Shown here in pieces: positions 39,401 through 47,800 of a stretch of 64,000 nt of DNA (position 1 is the stretch's first letter; each line of letters opens with the position of its first letter). The position numbers were made by a program, and so were the translations under genes. The stretch is from Lates calcarifer (lineage: Eukaryota > Chordata > Actinopteri > Centropomidae): NCBI RefSeq assembly GCF_001640805.2, contig NC_066848.1:6761688-6825687 (forward strand), read 5' to 3'. The notes beneath the pieces were generated by a model that did no database searches, was not told where the DNA came from, and was given only the letters and a program-made list of their open reading frames with translations.

Positions 39401-41559
39401 ATCTGCTTTTTTAAAAAGCCGACTGCCACATCATGGTAACACTTTATTTTACAGGATCTGTATTTTCCTAATAATCTATTTCAGAATTTTCCTGGAAATC
39501 ACTGTCTAATGTGGCTCTAATTATAGGGAAAATAAAGACTGTGCCAAAATGTGAAATTTCTCCACAGCCAAGCACACAATTTAACATTTATTTAAAAGTG
39601 AAGTTTCTATTAGTAAATGAATAATGAAATAGTAATTTCCAGAAAACATCCCAGGAAATTATTGAGAAATTTTCAGGGACTTAAAGTGGAAAATAAAGTG
39701 TTAATTCACATCAACATAAACACAAAAATACCAATTAAAAATAATGATAGTTATATTTATGCTGCATGACTCATTTGGAGTGTGATTTTATAGCTAAAGG
39801 CAGGACCAACGTAGAGCTGCGAGAGAAGTTCATCCTCCCAGAAGGCACCACTCAGGTGATGGCGAGCTTCCGCTACCGAGGCCGGAGATCTCGGCCGTCG
39901 TCCAGAGGGGCTTCTCCCAACAGATCCACCTCCAGCCAGAGCTGTCCAGTCCCAGCACACCAAGCAGCGACCAGTACACCCAAGGTGAGAGGTTCCACCC
40001 TGCTGTGAGAGCTAGTTGGTGTGGGGTTGTTTGTCACACTTGAGATTGATCATTCCCCATTATGATTTTACTCTCATTTATCAGCTTATCTGTTTTGCAT
40101 TATTTAATCACTTTCCTGTTTATTTTGTTTGTGTTTCTTCCATATAGTGTTTCTGGTAGCTTTTGATTTGTGAATCCATGTCTGTGTTTTTTGATTTGCC
40201 GTTGTTTCTCAGACTCCCCAACACATTACCCGCAATTATGATAAGCCCTGGCTTACAAACAGCAAACCCTCCACTCCTCTTAAATCATCAGACTCCTTTG
40301 GGAGCCAAGGTTCATCCTCAGAGGTATAGTCAAATAAAAGATGTGGAACGCTTCAGATTTACAACCCAAATGAAATCTACTGCATGTTTATGAAAACAGA
40401 CAATAAAATCATGTAAACCTAAACTCATAGATGTAATATTTCTGATTTTAATGATTTCCATTTCATCTGAAACACAAAAACATAAACAAAACTTAAGAAG
40501 TATTTATCAGAGATTTCAGTTGGGTCTACAAGCTTTAATGTCTGTGATTACTAATGGGCTGGATATTTAATTCTCGCCTGACAAAAATATCTGCTTAATT
40601 TTAATGCCACTATAATATAAACTATTAAATCTGTGCATGTATGACTGTTTAATGATTTTTTTTCTCTTTTGGTTTAACGTAAAATTCAAATACTAACTGC
40701 TTCTAAAAGAAATGTCCCAGTTGTTGCAGAAATAAGCATTTTAAAAGGGCTTTTCATGAAATTTCAAACTAACTCAGTAACTGTTGTAGTGCTTTCGGGT
40801 ACAACTTATTTCATTCTTCAGCTGATAAGGAAGGTTTTGTAAAACACTGTCCTTATACTGCACAGTTAACTGCAATTGATTACAAATGAAAGTAATTAAA
40901 GTTCTGTCTTTCACAGAGTACACCAGTCCAGGGCAGCAAATTACGACTTCCTGGGTACTTGTCAGGCAAAGGATTTCAGTCTGGTGAGGAGGGAACCTTG
41001 ATCAACGCTGCTGTACTGAAAGCTCGAGCACAGACAATAGGTGGTGAGTATAGAGCAGAGACCCAAAACAGAGCTAAAAGGAGAGTGACTACTGGGCTGT
41101 CATTCATCAGGCAGCCAGAAACACGACTCCTAATAAATTATAATGTTGCTCCATGGCTGGATATGGAATTGTTTGCCATATCTGACCTAAAAGATAATAA
41201 TCTGTCAGTGTTGTCCTCACAGCTTCCTCCAAAGGGGTCAGTTATCCTAGGTTCATTACTGTCAGTAGCCATTAATTACTGTTTTTGATTTTATGTTTTT
41301 AGACTCTAGAAAAAATTCCAGCCGACCTGGAAGTAAAGCTGGAAGCAGAGGGAGCAGTCGCAGAGGAAGTGACGCCTCTGACTTCGACATCTCGGACATC
41401 CAGTCGGTGTGCTCAGATGTGTCTGAGACAGTTGGTGAGTCCACCAGAGCGACACCACGCTCTGCATCCCGCCAACGTGGAGGAAAGCCCTCCAAGATCC
41501 CCACTCCGCAAAGAAGAACCACTCCCACAAGCAAACTGGCCAAGGGATCCAAGCGATAG
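1..41559 (+). CDS. dst: dystonin (BPAG1) spectraplakin, C-terminal two thirds, 5'-partial
   Basis: A giant cytoskeletal linker that joins microtubules to actin and intermediate filaments. 61 coding exons were read by splice site and phase: 1-180, 857-1009, 1136-1369, 1518-1808, 2426-2974, 3262-3438, 4426-4549, 5157-5365, 5513-5830, 5962-6128, 6252-6408, 6922-7048, 7236-7286, 7979-8214, 8367-8496, 8879-9078, 9201-9699, 10015-11483, 18632-18793, 18999-19169, 19467-19633, 20451-20610, 20842-21168, 21330-21414, 21736-21977, 22195-22402, 22556-22675, 22798-22905, 22995-23213, 23297-23500, 23850-24081, 24574-24800, 24896-25018, 25153-25254, 25837-25938, 26236-26409, 26628-26783, 27002-27199, 27762-27890, 28463-28633, 29776-29931, 30350-30556, 30840-30959, 31691-31860, 31970-32129, 32659-32853, 32934-33062, 33312-33455, 33740-33928, 34051-34180, 34361-34524, 34641-34803, 34896-35050, 35132-35206, 35413-35430, 37747-37864, 38511-38576, 39794-39984, 40213-40323, 40917-41043, 41303-41559. 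They give about 4,033 residues. Dystonin rather than its paralogue MACF1 because of the tail (SKIPTPQ; the C-terminus ends GSKR, not GPKR), the [11 protein letters not shown] segment, and rod segments such as [10 protein letters not shown] and [11 protein letters not shown]. One exon has an extra base (see 22195). The upstream part (calponin-homology and plakin domains) would lie before position 1. Confidence 0.96.
2228..2331 (+). repeat. teleost LINE-type 3' tail ending in GGATGGAT
   Basis: This intronic stretch contains CTGCCTCTCGCCC, GCTGGGATAGGCTCCAGC and GGATAAGCAGTATAGATAAT, followed by GGATGGATGG. This ordered set of words is the familiar 3' end of a very common fish non-LTR element (L2/Maui-like). 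It lies in the 1809-2425 dst intron, away from splice sites. The family name is from memory. Confidence 0.65.
4426..11483 (+). CDS. dst: dst rod exons 7-18 (spectrin repeats)
   Basis: Twelve exons continue the spectrin-repeat rod in unbroken phase. Landmarks that identify dystonin are [31 protein letters not shown] (8879-9078) and [18 protein letters not shown] (9201-9699). A 51-nt exon (7236-7286, Gly/Asn/Ser-rich) lies in a flexible linker and has phase 1 at both ends, so it could be skipped without a frame change. Exon 10015-11483 is unusually long (1,469 nt, about 490 residues, roughly four repeats), which suggests intron loss or an ancestral large exon. It ends EAFK in phase 0 before the 7.1-kb intron. 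Confidence 0.94.
15541..15554 (+). repeat. 13-base G tract upstream of the internal dst promoter
   Basis: An uninterrupted G run 90 nt upstream of the GC box, preceded at 15530-15534 by another G5 run. It is prone to length error in sequencing and could form G-rich secondary structure. Confidence 0.6.
15571..15951 (+). promoter_or_regulatory. dst: putative internal dst promoter and 5'UTR exon
   Basis: A CCAAT motif (15576-15580) and a GC box, GCGGGGGCGGGGC (15644-15656), follow a 13-base G run (15542-15554). A plausible noncoding first exon would start somewhere at 15.69-15.78 kb and end at a donor after 15951 (GATAG|GTGACT). It would splice to the acceptor at 16331, one base before the ATG of the alternative exon. 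The transcription start cannot be fixed from sequence alone. The inference rests on the next exon having to be a first coding exon. Confidence 0.5.
16333..17601 (+). CDS. dst: alternative first coding exon of dst (MGKPLSRP N-terminus, short isoform)
   Basis: A 423-codon open frame starts one base after an acceptor (ATTGTTTTAG|C) and ends at a phase-0 donor (TCTCCACAG|GTGCCC). It fits the next rod exon at 18632 exactly (AFQKED). The N-terminus [11 protein letters not shown], followed by KGEEED and [11 protein letters not shown], closely resembles an alternative N-terminal exon I recall from the paralogue MACF1, so it is a conserved spectraplakin exon and not a chance ORF. The rest is Ser/Arg-rich and probably disordered; its end ([19 protein letters not shown]) is more helical. 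If included as an internal cassette in phase 0 it would be read CAT-GGG-CAA and hit a stop, so it must be a first coding exon. The resulting isoform would have about 2,699 residues: the distal rod, EF-hands, GAR domain and tail. Confidence 0.85.
18632..22402 (+). CDS. dst: dst rod exons 19-26 (spectrin repeats; last exon frameshifted)
   Basis: Eight exons carry the rod on from [13 protein letters not shown] through [17 protein letters not shown] and [10 protein letters not shown], segments nearly invariant between DST and MACF1. The exon at 21330-21414 ends in a GC donor (ACAG|GCATGT). Only this site keeps the phase-1 junction that gives TTGDEV. The last exon, 22195-22402, is 208 nt instead of a multiple of three and is described separately. 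Confidence 0.93.
19808..20194. repeat. non-autonomous element with long terminal inverted repeats
   Basis: The left arm begins with AAAGGAATAGTTCAACATTTT. The right arm ends with GGCTGTTCCTTTAAAG, its near reverse complement. Both arms contain versions of 'cactctcatgt' and 'tatgaagctacag', so the whole element of about 390 bp folds back on itself. No coding capacity is seen. It fits a MITE-like DNA element common in spiny-rayed fish. It sits in the intron between dst exons 19467-19633 and 20451-20610. Confidence 0.7.
21588..21670. repeat. single-arm fragment of the 19808 inverted-repeat element
   Basis: TTTTAAGGAATGGTTTGACATTTTGGG, interrupted by small changes, followed by GCTTTCTTGCCTAGAGATAGATGGGAAGATC, matches the outer part of the left arm at 19808. 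The rest is missing. It lies in a dst intron just before the exon at 21736. Confidence 0.6.
22195..22402 (+). other. dst: dst exon with a one-base insertion and premature TGA
   Basis: Both neighbouring junctions are phase 0, but this exon is 208 nt (69 codons plus one base). It reads normally to NERYQS. An extra C in AGCCGTC (22338-22339) then shifts the frame into TGA at 22345-22347. Dropping one base restores [18 protein letters not shown], which aligns with known dystonin. Every later exon is intact and conserved. A sequencing or assembly error is therefore the simplest reading; a real polymorphic null allele is the alternative. Confidence 0.9.
22556..34180 (+). CDS. dst: dst rod exons 27-50 (distal spectrin repeats)
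   Basis: Twenty-four exons, mostly 100-230 nt, encode the most conserved part of the rod. Segments such as [85 protein letters not shown] and [18 protein letters not shown] are nearly unchanged from mammals. All junction phases agree. Exon 32934-33062 ends in a GC donor (CACAAG|GCAAGC). The rod acts as a spacer between the cytoskeleton-binding ends; in the short isoform it forms most of the protein. Confidence 0.95.
31450..31466 (+). repeat. (CA)n microsatellite
   Basis: About eight CA units within the dst intron 30960-31690. A short (GT)7 run also sits directly before the acceptor of the exon at 28463 (28439-28452), where it merges into the polypyrimidine tract. Confidence 0.8.
34361..35050 (+). 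CDS. dst: dst linker and paired EF-hands
   Basis: Exon 34361-34524 closes the rod ([10 protein letters not shown]). Exon 34641-34803 opens with [21 protein letters not shown] and carries EF-hand 1, with the canonical 12-residue loop [12 protein letters not shown] (34743-34778). Exon 34896-35050 carries EF-hand 2, loop [12 protein letters not shown] (34943-34978). Positions 1, 3, 5 and 12 of both loops are D/D/D/E, so both should bind calcium. In spectraplakins this pair lies directly before the GAR domain and may tune microtubule binding; that role is family knowledge. Confidence 0.96.
35132..37864 (+). CDS. dst: dst Gas2-related (GAR) microtubule-binding domain, three exons
   Basis: Exons 35132-35206, 35413-35430 and 37747-37864 encode [14 protein letters not shown], an 18-nt microexon (FYLGNQ), then [20 protein letters not shown] and [17 protein letters not shown]. 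The CKC motif and the GGGW block are GAR hallmarks. The domain binds and stabilises microtubules. The microexon is phase 0 on both sides, so it can be included or skipped in frame. The 2.3-kb intron 35431-37746 shows no further exon or recognised repeat. Confidence 0.95.
38511..41559 (+). CDS. dst: dst C-terminal tail (Ser/Arg/Gly-rich, EB1-binding SxIP)
   Basis: Five exons. 38511-38576 encodes [16 protein letters not shown] and has phase 1 at both ends; skipping it would join CR directly to AKGRTN, the arrangement known in MACF1. 39794-39984 encodes [12 protein letters not shown] followed by the basic [11 protein letters not shown]. 40213-40323 (37 codons, phase 0 at both ends) encodes a segment with [12 protein letters not shown]. 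40917-41043 encodes [12 protein letters not shown]. 41303-41559 holds the GSR repeats ([14 protein letters not shown]), [12 protein letters not shown] and the SKIP motif (41491-41502), then the TAG stop. The donor at 41043 was chosen over 41040 because GTGAGT is stronger; both keep phase 1. Confidence 0.93.
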
Positions 41560-42360
41560 TCAGTGGCCTTGAAAACAAACAACCCAGGAGCTAGTTGCAC
41601 CCTAAACACATAACGGACACTGGAGATATCTAACTTAAAAGACTGCAAATGTGTTGAGTGTTATTTAAATTGTTGCGAAGATGTAAAATATTCTGTTGAG
41701 AGGCAATATGGTTTAATTTTACGTGAGAATGGAATGTTAATGGCCTTGTGTATTTGTTTTTATTGTATTTTATTTTTTGTGAAAAAATGTCAAATTGTTT
41801 TTATTGTATTTTATTTTATTGATGCAAAACCTGTAGAGGTTCGATGAACACTAGAAAACCTGGGAACGACTACATTGTACGGTTAGCTAACATTTCTACA
41901 CACTAATGAAGGGCAACACGCAGCATAGCACTCTGAGAGTTACTGAATGTACTTTAATTTATGTTTGCTGATGTTTGGAGTAGATGGTGCATTATGGTAC
42001 CATTTGAGGCATTGCAATTATCTATTTAAGTGCTATGATATACTGCCAACATGCATTTAAAGGGCAATGCAATATACTACAATAAACCCCTGTACGCACT
42101 GCAGAAACCTTTGAAAACACTATTTAAGACAAGTAGCAGAAACCTCGTAATCATGAAGCTTTCAAGTCCTGTTTGTTTGTCAGCAGCTGCAGCCCCTGTT
42201 TTGTTTCACCACTTCACAGCAGTGTGCGCATTGACCTTAACGAGGTGCCACTCTATGTAGACATTGTCGTGTGCATCCATGTCAATGTATTGTTAATTTC
42301 GGTAGAGCTGAAATTGTTACTGTAACATTACTTTGTAATAAACCTGCTTGCAGAAAGCCA
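41560..42360 (+). other. dst: dst 3' untranslated region
   Basis: AT-rich sequence follows the TAG stop, with two AATAAA hexamers (42081-42086 and 42337-42342). No open frame here resembles a protein. The exact cleavage site is not visible. Confidence 0.7.
42337..42342 (+). terminator. dst: likely poly(A) signal of dst
   Basis: Canonical AATAAA about 780 nt after the stop codon. An earlier hexamer at 42081-42086 could serve a shorter 3' end. Confidence 0.6.
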
Positions 42361-42419
42361 CCAGAAACTGGTGTGAACCACAGAGTCCCCTCTGCGTTGC
42401 TTGTTTTAGTTACTTTTGC

Positions 42420-42625
42420 AGCGATGGCAGCATCGGTCAGTCCACCACTTTGAACCAGACTGAAATATCTTAAAAATCACTGAATGGATCACTTTAACAT
42501 TTTGTACAGGTGTTTGTGGTTTCCAAAAGATGAGTCCTACTGGCTTTGATGATCAACTGACATTGGATCTGATGTTGGCACTAGGGGTTCAGTGCCAACA
42601 TCAGGTCAAAATTTTAAAGCTGGAG
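42420..42625. repeat. fragment of a 'gttagcatgctaa' family repeat
   Basis: GTCCACCACTTTGAACCAGACTGAAATATCTTAAAAATCACTGAATGG resembles the start of a repeat whose later part appears at 42950-43300. CATCAGGTCAAAATTTTAAAG, close to its middle, follows directly, so internal sequence has been lost. Confidence 0.5.
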
Positions 42626-42949
42626 TGCATATAAATGATCGTCCATTACATTTAAGGTCTTGTCAGACTAATTCACACAATGCTGATTGAGCCTATTGGT
42701 GCCAGGTAAACCTTTCTATATTTCACAGTATACGGCAGTTTTAAATCTGGTGTCTGTGGCGACATTCCCACACTGGTGTGTGGTAGTGATGTGTTTTATG
42801 TCAACCAGCAGTTATTAGAAGCATAGTGAGAGAGATGAGCATCCAAGAAAAGTTTCTGATGCTCCACATATTTAAAAACCTCTGCATTCAGAGGAAGGAT
42901 TACAGTCTGAAAAAGAAAGTGATTAACAGTGAGGACAAACAGGGATTAT

Positions 42950-43300
42950 CATTACTGTCACTGCCAGAAGGGGAAGACAAAAGTTATGCACTGCGGATTT
43001 AACATCCAATGAAATGCTCAAATATCTATACTTAATGGTTTGGCACCAAATTTTGTACAGACATGCATGGTTCCCATCTGAAGCCTAATGACCCCTTAAC
43101 CTTTCATATAACACCATCATCAGGTCAGATTCAGCAGTAGTTTGTGTTCATCTCTAATTAGCAAATGTTAGCATGCTAAAATGGTGAATATGGTAAACAT
43201 CTGCCAAGCATCAGAATGTTAGCATTGTTACTGTGAACAGGTTAACACACTGATGTTAGTATTTAGCTTAAGTGCAGCCTCACAGAGCTGCTGTGTCTGT
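42950..43300. repeat. 'gttagcatgctaa' family repeat, 5' of col21a1
   Basis: Ordered words are TTGTACAGACATGCATGGT, CATCATCAGGTCAGATTCAGCAG, AATTAGCAAATGTTAGCATGCTAAAATGG and GATGTTAGTATTTAGCTTAAG, a middle-repetitive element widespread in teleosts. A second copy lies in a col21a1 intron at 46480-46720. Confidence 0.6.
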
Positions 43301-43987
43301 AAACTCTTCTCCTTTCCTCATCTCTGTCCATGTCTCAGTCTCCCACATCTCTCTCTTTAATGCTGCTGAACTAAAATAATTCAGTGGGCATGAAAGGCCA
43401 AGACACGGGTTTAAAAGAGTGGAAAACAATTATTGGGTAATTGGTCTATTAAGCCGGTTACTCTCATCTCTTACAAAACCAAATTAGCAAAGTTAGGGAC
43501 ACTTGTTTGATAAATAACAACACTTAAAAAACAGTTTTTATTTTCTATTTGTATCCACATATTGAGGTTGTTATCTACTCTTCCCGCAATTTCCCTATAG
43601 CCTAGATCCAGTGTGGTGGTTTAGATTGAAGGTGCGGTTTGCCCTGGGTGGAATGTTTGCAGAGCATCTTGTGTTTAGCTGTGACATACTACATCTTTCT
43701 CTGAGTGAGACAGATGGTAAAACATCTTGAATGAACATACACTAAAACTGTGTGACTCTTTTTTAAAGTAAGTAGTTTCTTCATTAGTCTTATGTCATAT
43801 AAAAACTATGCACAGTAAAATATCACTTTTTTGGCAGCTACAGTGAACAAAACTTAAAGTATAGGCTTATTCTTCAGTATTTCTGCTATTTTCTCCTGGT
43901 AACAGCTTTAACCCACATAAAGGCCCTGGTGTGTTCACCTACATTTCCTTCATATGATGACTCAGTTTTCTGGACTGTGTTATCTAG

Positions 43988-44210
43988 GTGTAACTGGCCT
44001 ATGAGAAGAGACGGATCCCCTGGGGACCAAAGGTGGAGTGGAGCTCAGGGGCCAGGCTCCTCTGAGATCCAGAGCGAGAGTTTGAATGGTCCTCCTGTTC
44101 AGCTCAAACACTGGCCCAGGGATGGCACTTTAGAGCGGAATATATCCTCACACCAGGAACTGGAAAAGATCCATCTGCAGGAGCCCTGGGATTGACTTTT
44201 TCAAGAATAT
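43988..44210 (+). other. col21a1: possible 5'UTR exon of col21a1
   Basis: A stretch of higher G+C ends at a good donor (AATAT|GTGAGT) after 44210. The next acceptor, TACTGCAG at 44703, leads within 33 nt to the signal-peptide ATG. An ATG at 44001 opens a 64-codon frame that stops at 44195, before the donor, so it would be an upstream ORF and not part of the collagen. The 5' limit is unknown, and the AG at 43986-43987 might instead be an acceptor. Confidence 0.35.
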
Positions 44211-44736
44211 GTGAGTAATTCTCATATTATCTGCAATATATCTTTTTTTAAATAAGTCAAGGTATTGGGAAATTATATATATTGTGGTTGTCTATGATAT
44301 CAGGCTGCTAATCAAACAGAGGATGGGTTTGTGTAATTGTGTCCTTTAATTTGGTGAAACTTGGGAATGTTTGCATGGACAAAACAATTGAAGAGATAGA
44401 GCTTTTGATATTGCCTTTGTAGATTTGAAGTTTTTATAGGAAGATAACTGCAAGAAAGAAATTCAAATATTTGATATTCAAAATGAGTAAAAGGGAAAAT
44501 TTCACTGGCTTTGATTTGATCTTCTTTTTTTTTTTTCTTTTCTATATTCTCTCTAAATCTTTTATGCATACAGTCGAAATGTACAGTCTTGGAACACAAC
44601 CGAGTGAGCTGTACTACTAAACTACTTTATACTTATATAAGACTTTATATAAGAATGAGTCTGATTTATTGAATCACTGATTTATTTAATTGCTGTACTG
44701 CAGGCACTTGTAGCTCCTGACTTCCAGAATTTGAAA

Positions 44737-44815
44737 ATGCCGGCCTACAAAGATATGCTGGTGTTTGCAGCACTCTTTGTCATCTTGGGATTGGCCCATT
44801 GTCAAAAATTGCCAA
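44737..44815 (+). CDS. col21a1: col21a1 signal-peptide exon
   Basis: MPAYKDMLVFAALFVILG, then LAHCQKLP: a short polar start, a hydrophobic core of about 14 residues and a likely cleavage site near AHC-Q. This sends the chain into the secretory pathway. The exon ends in phase 1 (CCA A|GTAAGT). The 1.0-kb intron 44816-45842 that follows was read for an A-domain exon and none was found. Confidence 0.8.
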
Positions 44816-47800
44816 GTAAGTTTGAATGTTTTCATACTTAACTGAGGACTGCAGTATTTTTCCTGCTACATAGAAATTACACTTAACACTAGGTCATCAC
44901 ACATACAATATGCTGGTTCTGTATAGTTGCCTACAGGTGGATGTGTATAATGTGCTGCCACTTCCCTTGCAAGAACACTGCTGTTAAAGATTTTTCTGTT
45001 ATGTCATATAAATTAACCTTTACTTCAGTTTTTCTGGGTTGAACTTGTACTCCAGCATTATGACCTGTAGATGTCACTGTTTGTCAGTTCACAGTCCATT
45101 ATTTACTATCACAGCAGGCAACCTGCTCAAGTCTCATATTTCCTGCTCTCACTGCCTATGTAGACACTCAGGGGTCAGAGGGTCATGCTGGGGTTAAATT
45201 GTGTGCATGAACCTTTGAAGCCTTGCAACAGAGTCTCCCTGTTACCATAAAAAATCAGTCAATACATGTTTTTTTTCTACCTGTGGTGTCCTGCACACAG
45301 ATGAGGATGTCTGTCAGCAGAAACAGAATGTGTATTGTTGGCCTTTTGACTTCAGTGTCAGAGACAGCAGGTGATTTAATAGAAAAGAATCTCTCTGCAC
45401 ACTGAAATCAAAGGAACAGTTTGTTAACATGCTCCAGTGGCAGGTATTAAGTTTTTCATTATTGAGGAGTAGATATTCTGAGTTATTTTCCACTCGAGTC
45501 TGAACATTTGTAATCAGAATCTTTCATCCACATGTTTTAACCTCACAGGAAACACTGCAGGCATGCTGATCTCATTCAAACTGCAGCACAAAGCATCCAG
45601 TGTTTAGAATTCAGTAGCCAAATCTACCCATAAAGGAAAATAAACAGCCTCTTCATGTTAATGGGTTTAATAAATTACCTCATCGTACATTCGTGAAGTG
45701 ATGGCACTATTAATGACAATGATTAATGCAACTATTTAAAAAATCAGTGATATCAGCGCTGACATAAGATTTAGAGGTAGGCCAGCACCCTTGATGGTGA
45801 ATCACTGTGATGTCAGACTAAGCTCAGTGTTTGTGCTGTGAGGTTTTGATCTCCTGGAGGAGTTTCGTGTGCCTGAGTCGAGAGGAGTGAAGAGGGTGGA
45901 TGGCTCTCAACCAGAGGCAGTGGCCTACCGCGTCAACCCCTCCATCCATCTACGGAAGACCATGAGGTACAGTGTTAGAGTAACTGAAAATCTCATTTTT
46001 GCATACTTTCAGTGTTGCACTGAGCTATAAGTGTACTCCATGGTCTGTCAGTATACCGTGGCATCACTGTCAGGTATGGTTACAGGTGCAATTAAGCACA
46101 CCGAAACACACTCATTAGTGGTGCTGTGTGTGGTCAGAGGTGAGACAGACATTAAAGTTTCAACCTTTCGAGCCTTGTGTCAAGTTACTCTTTAAAGGGC
46201 AACTTAACACCAGGTTGAAAAGCAGTGTTGCACCTGTAACCTCACCCAGCAATTATGTCACACGGTCCACCTGTACATCACTGTAGCATGGTTGAGTTAA
46301 AGTTAAAGCCCTGGAGTTGAACAAAAATAAGATTTTTAGTTGGTATTAAGTTGTTATTTAATGTTATCATTTGTGAGCTTTGATAGCAAGTCCAAATGTA
46401 CATGGTGCATATTTTGAAACTAAGAAAAATAGCATTAACACTTAAATAGTGTAAAAATAATTCTTCATTTTAATAGCCTATTTTAGTTCTCTTAAAAGTG
46501 CACAGATTTTTGGCCTCACTAGCTGCCTCGCTCTGTTGGCATGTTGATCTGTGCACTATGTTGAAAGCACAATATCTTACACCTGTTAAACATCAACATG
46601 TTAGCGCTGTGAGCATGTTTGCATGCTGATGTTAGCATTTAGCTCAAAGCACCACTGTGCCTAGTTACAGCCTAACATAGCTGCTAGCATGGCTGTAGGG
46701 TCACTCAGTCTTGTTTTTCCTTGAACTCTGTTTCCCAGACAATGAATGCAAGGTTTAGTGCTTTTAGCACTTTGTTCAACATAGAGTGGTAGTCTGCTAA
46801 GCATTTTCACAAAAAAGTTACAAACAAATGTGGATACTGAAACTAGTCCCAACTCATATGCTAATGTAGGCTTTAAGCATAAAGTTAAAGTCTGTCTGTT
46901 TCAACTTTTGCACATTCTTCTAAAATAAAACCCTTATGTTCCTATAAAAGACCTTAATTGTTGTTTTGTGAAGAAAGCAGCCTCTGTATAATGTTATACA
47001 GCTTTCTAAATCCCACTGTCATCACCACAGTGATGTGTATCCCGATGGACTTCCCTCCGACTACTCAGTCATTGCAACATTTAAGGTGACCAAGGACACT
47101 GCCAAGAAATCCTGGAACTTGTGGCAGGTCAGCGACCCTGAGGGGCGAGACCAAGTTGGCCTGCGTTTCCAAGGTGACACGCGCTCTTTAGACTTCTTCT
47201 ACACCAGCCCCCATGGGAGCCAGATGCTGAGGACCTTCCATGGTGTGGAAAAATTGTTTGATGGAGAGTGGCACAAGTTGGCGCTGAGTGTTAAAGGCAG
47301 GCAGGTGAAGCTGCTGATAGACTGTGAAGAGGTCAGCGTGGAGTCCATTGACGAGTCAAGGCCAGTCATCCGCCGAGGGTACACCTCCATCGTCAAGCGT
47401 GCGGCAGGAGATCGTTCTGTGTCTGTATGTTGACAGCTTGGATTTCTTCATATCTAAAGATATATTTCAACTTCCCTTGATTTGGATTACAACTTTCATT
47501 TCTCTAATTATCTTCTCTCTCTTTCCAGGTGGACCTCCAGCAGATGGATGTGTCATGTGACCCAGAGCAGGCTTACTCAGAAGGCTGCTGTGAACTCTCC
47601 AGTGTGGTGAGTCACCTATGATTCATGACCTCTGTTACAGATGTGTGTAGAGTTACAAAATCAGTCTCTTTATGTGTACATGGCAGTGTGGGGGATATGC
47701 AGAGATCGGTCTAACAGCTGGAAGAGCATCTTGCAAATGTATGCACGGACAACCAGGCATTCAGGGACGTCCCGGGCCAAAGGTGAATGTACCTGCATGG

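Larger units (their letters stand above)
42361..43985. other. dst-col21a1 intergenic spacer, repeat-rich
   Basis: About 1.6 kb separates the dst poly(A) signal from the putative first exon of the collagen gene. It holds two fragments of one interspersed repeat family (42420-42625 and 42950-43300) and no convincing coding sequence. The collagen promoter should lie in the right part. ATAAA-like motifs near 43.80 and 43.92 kb are too weak to call. Confidence 0.6.

Noticed and set aside
1..41559. MACF1 as the identity of the spectraplakin
   Set aside because: The C-terminus (SKIPTPQ and an end in GSKR), the [11 protein letters not shown] exon, the NYDKPW exon and the rod segments follow dystonin. 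The downstream collagen also fits the DST locus.
43929..44195. Collagen-like coding exon at 44.0 kb (GSPGDQ, GAQGPG)
   Set aside because: Only scattered Gly; there is no Gly-X-Y register, and a stop precedes the donor. At most it is leader sequence.
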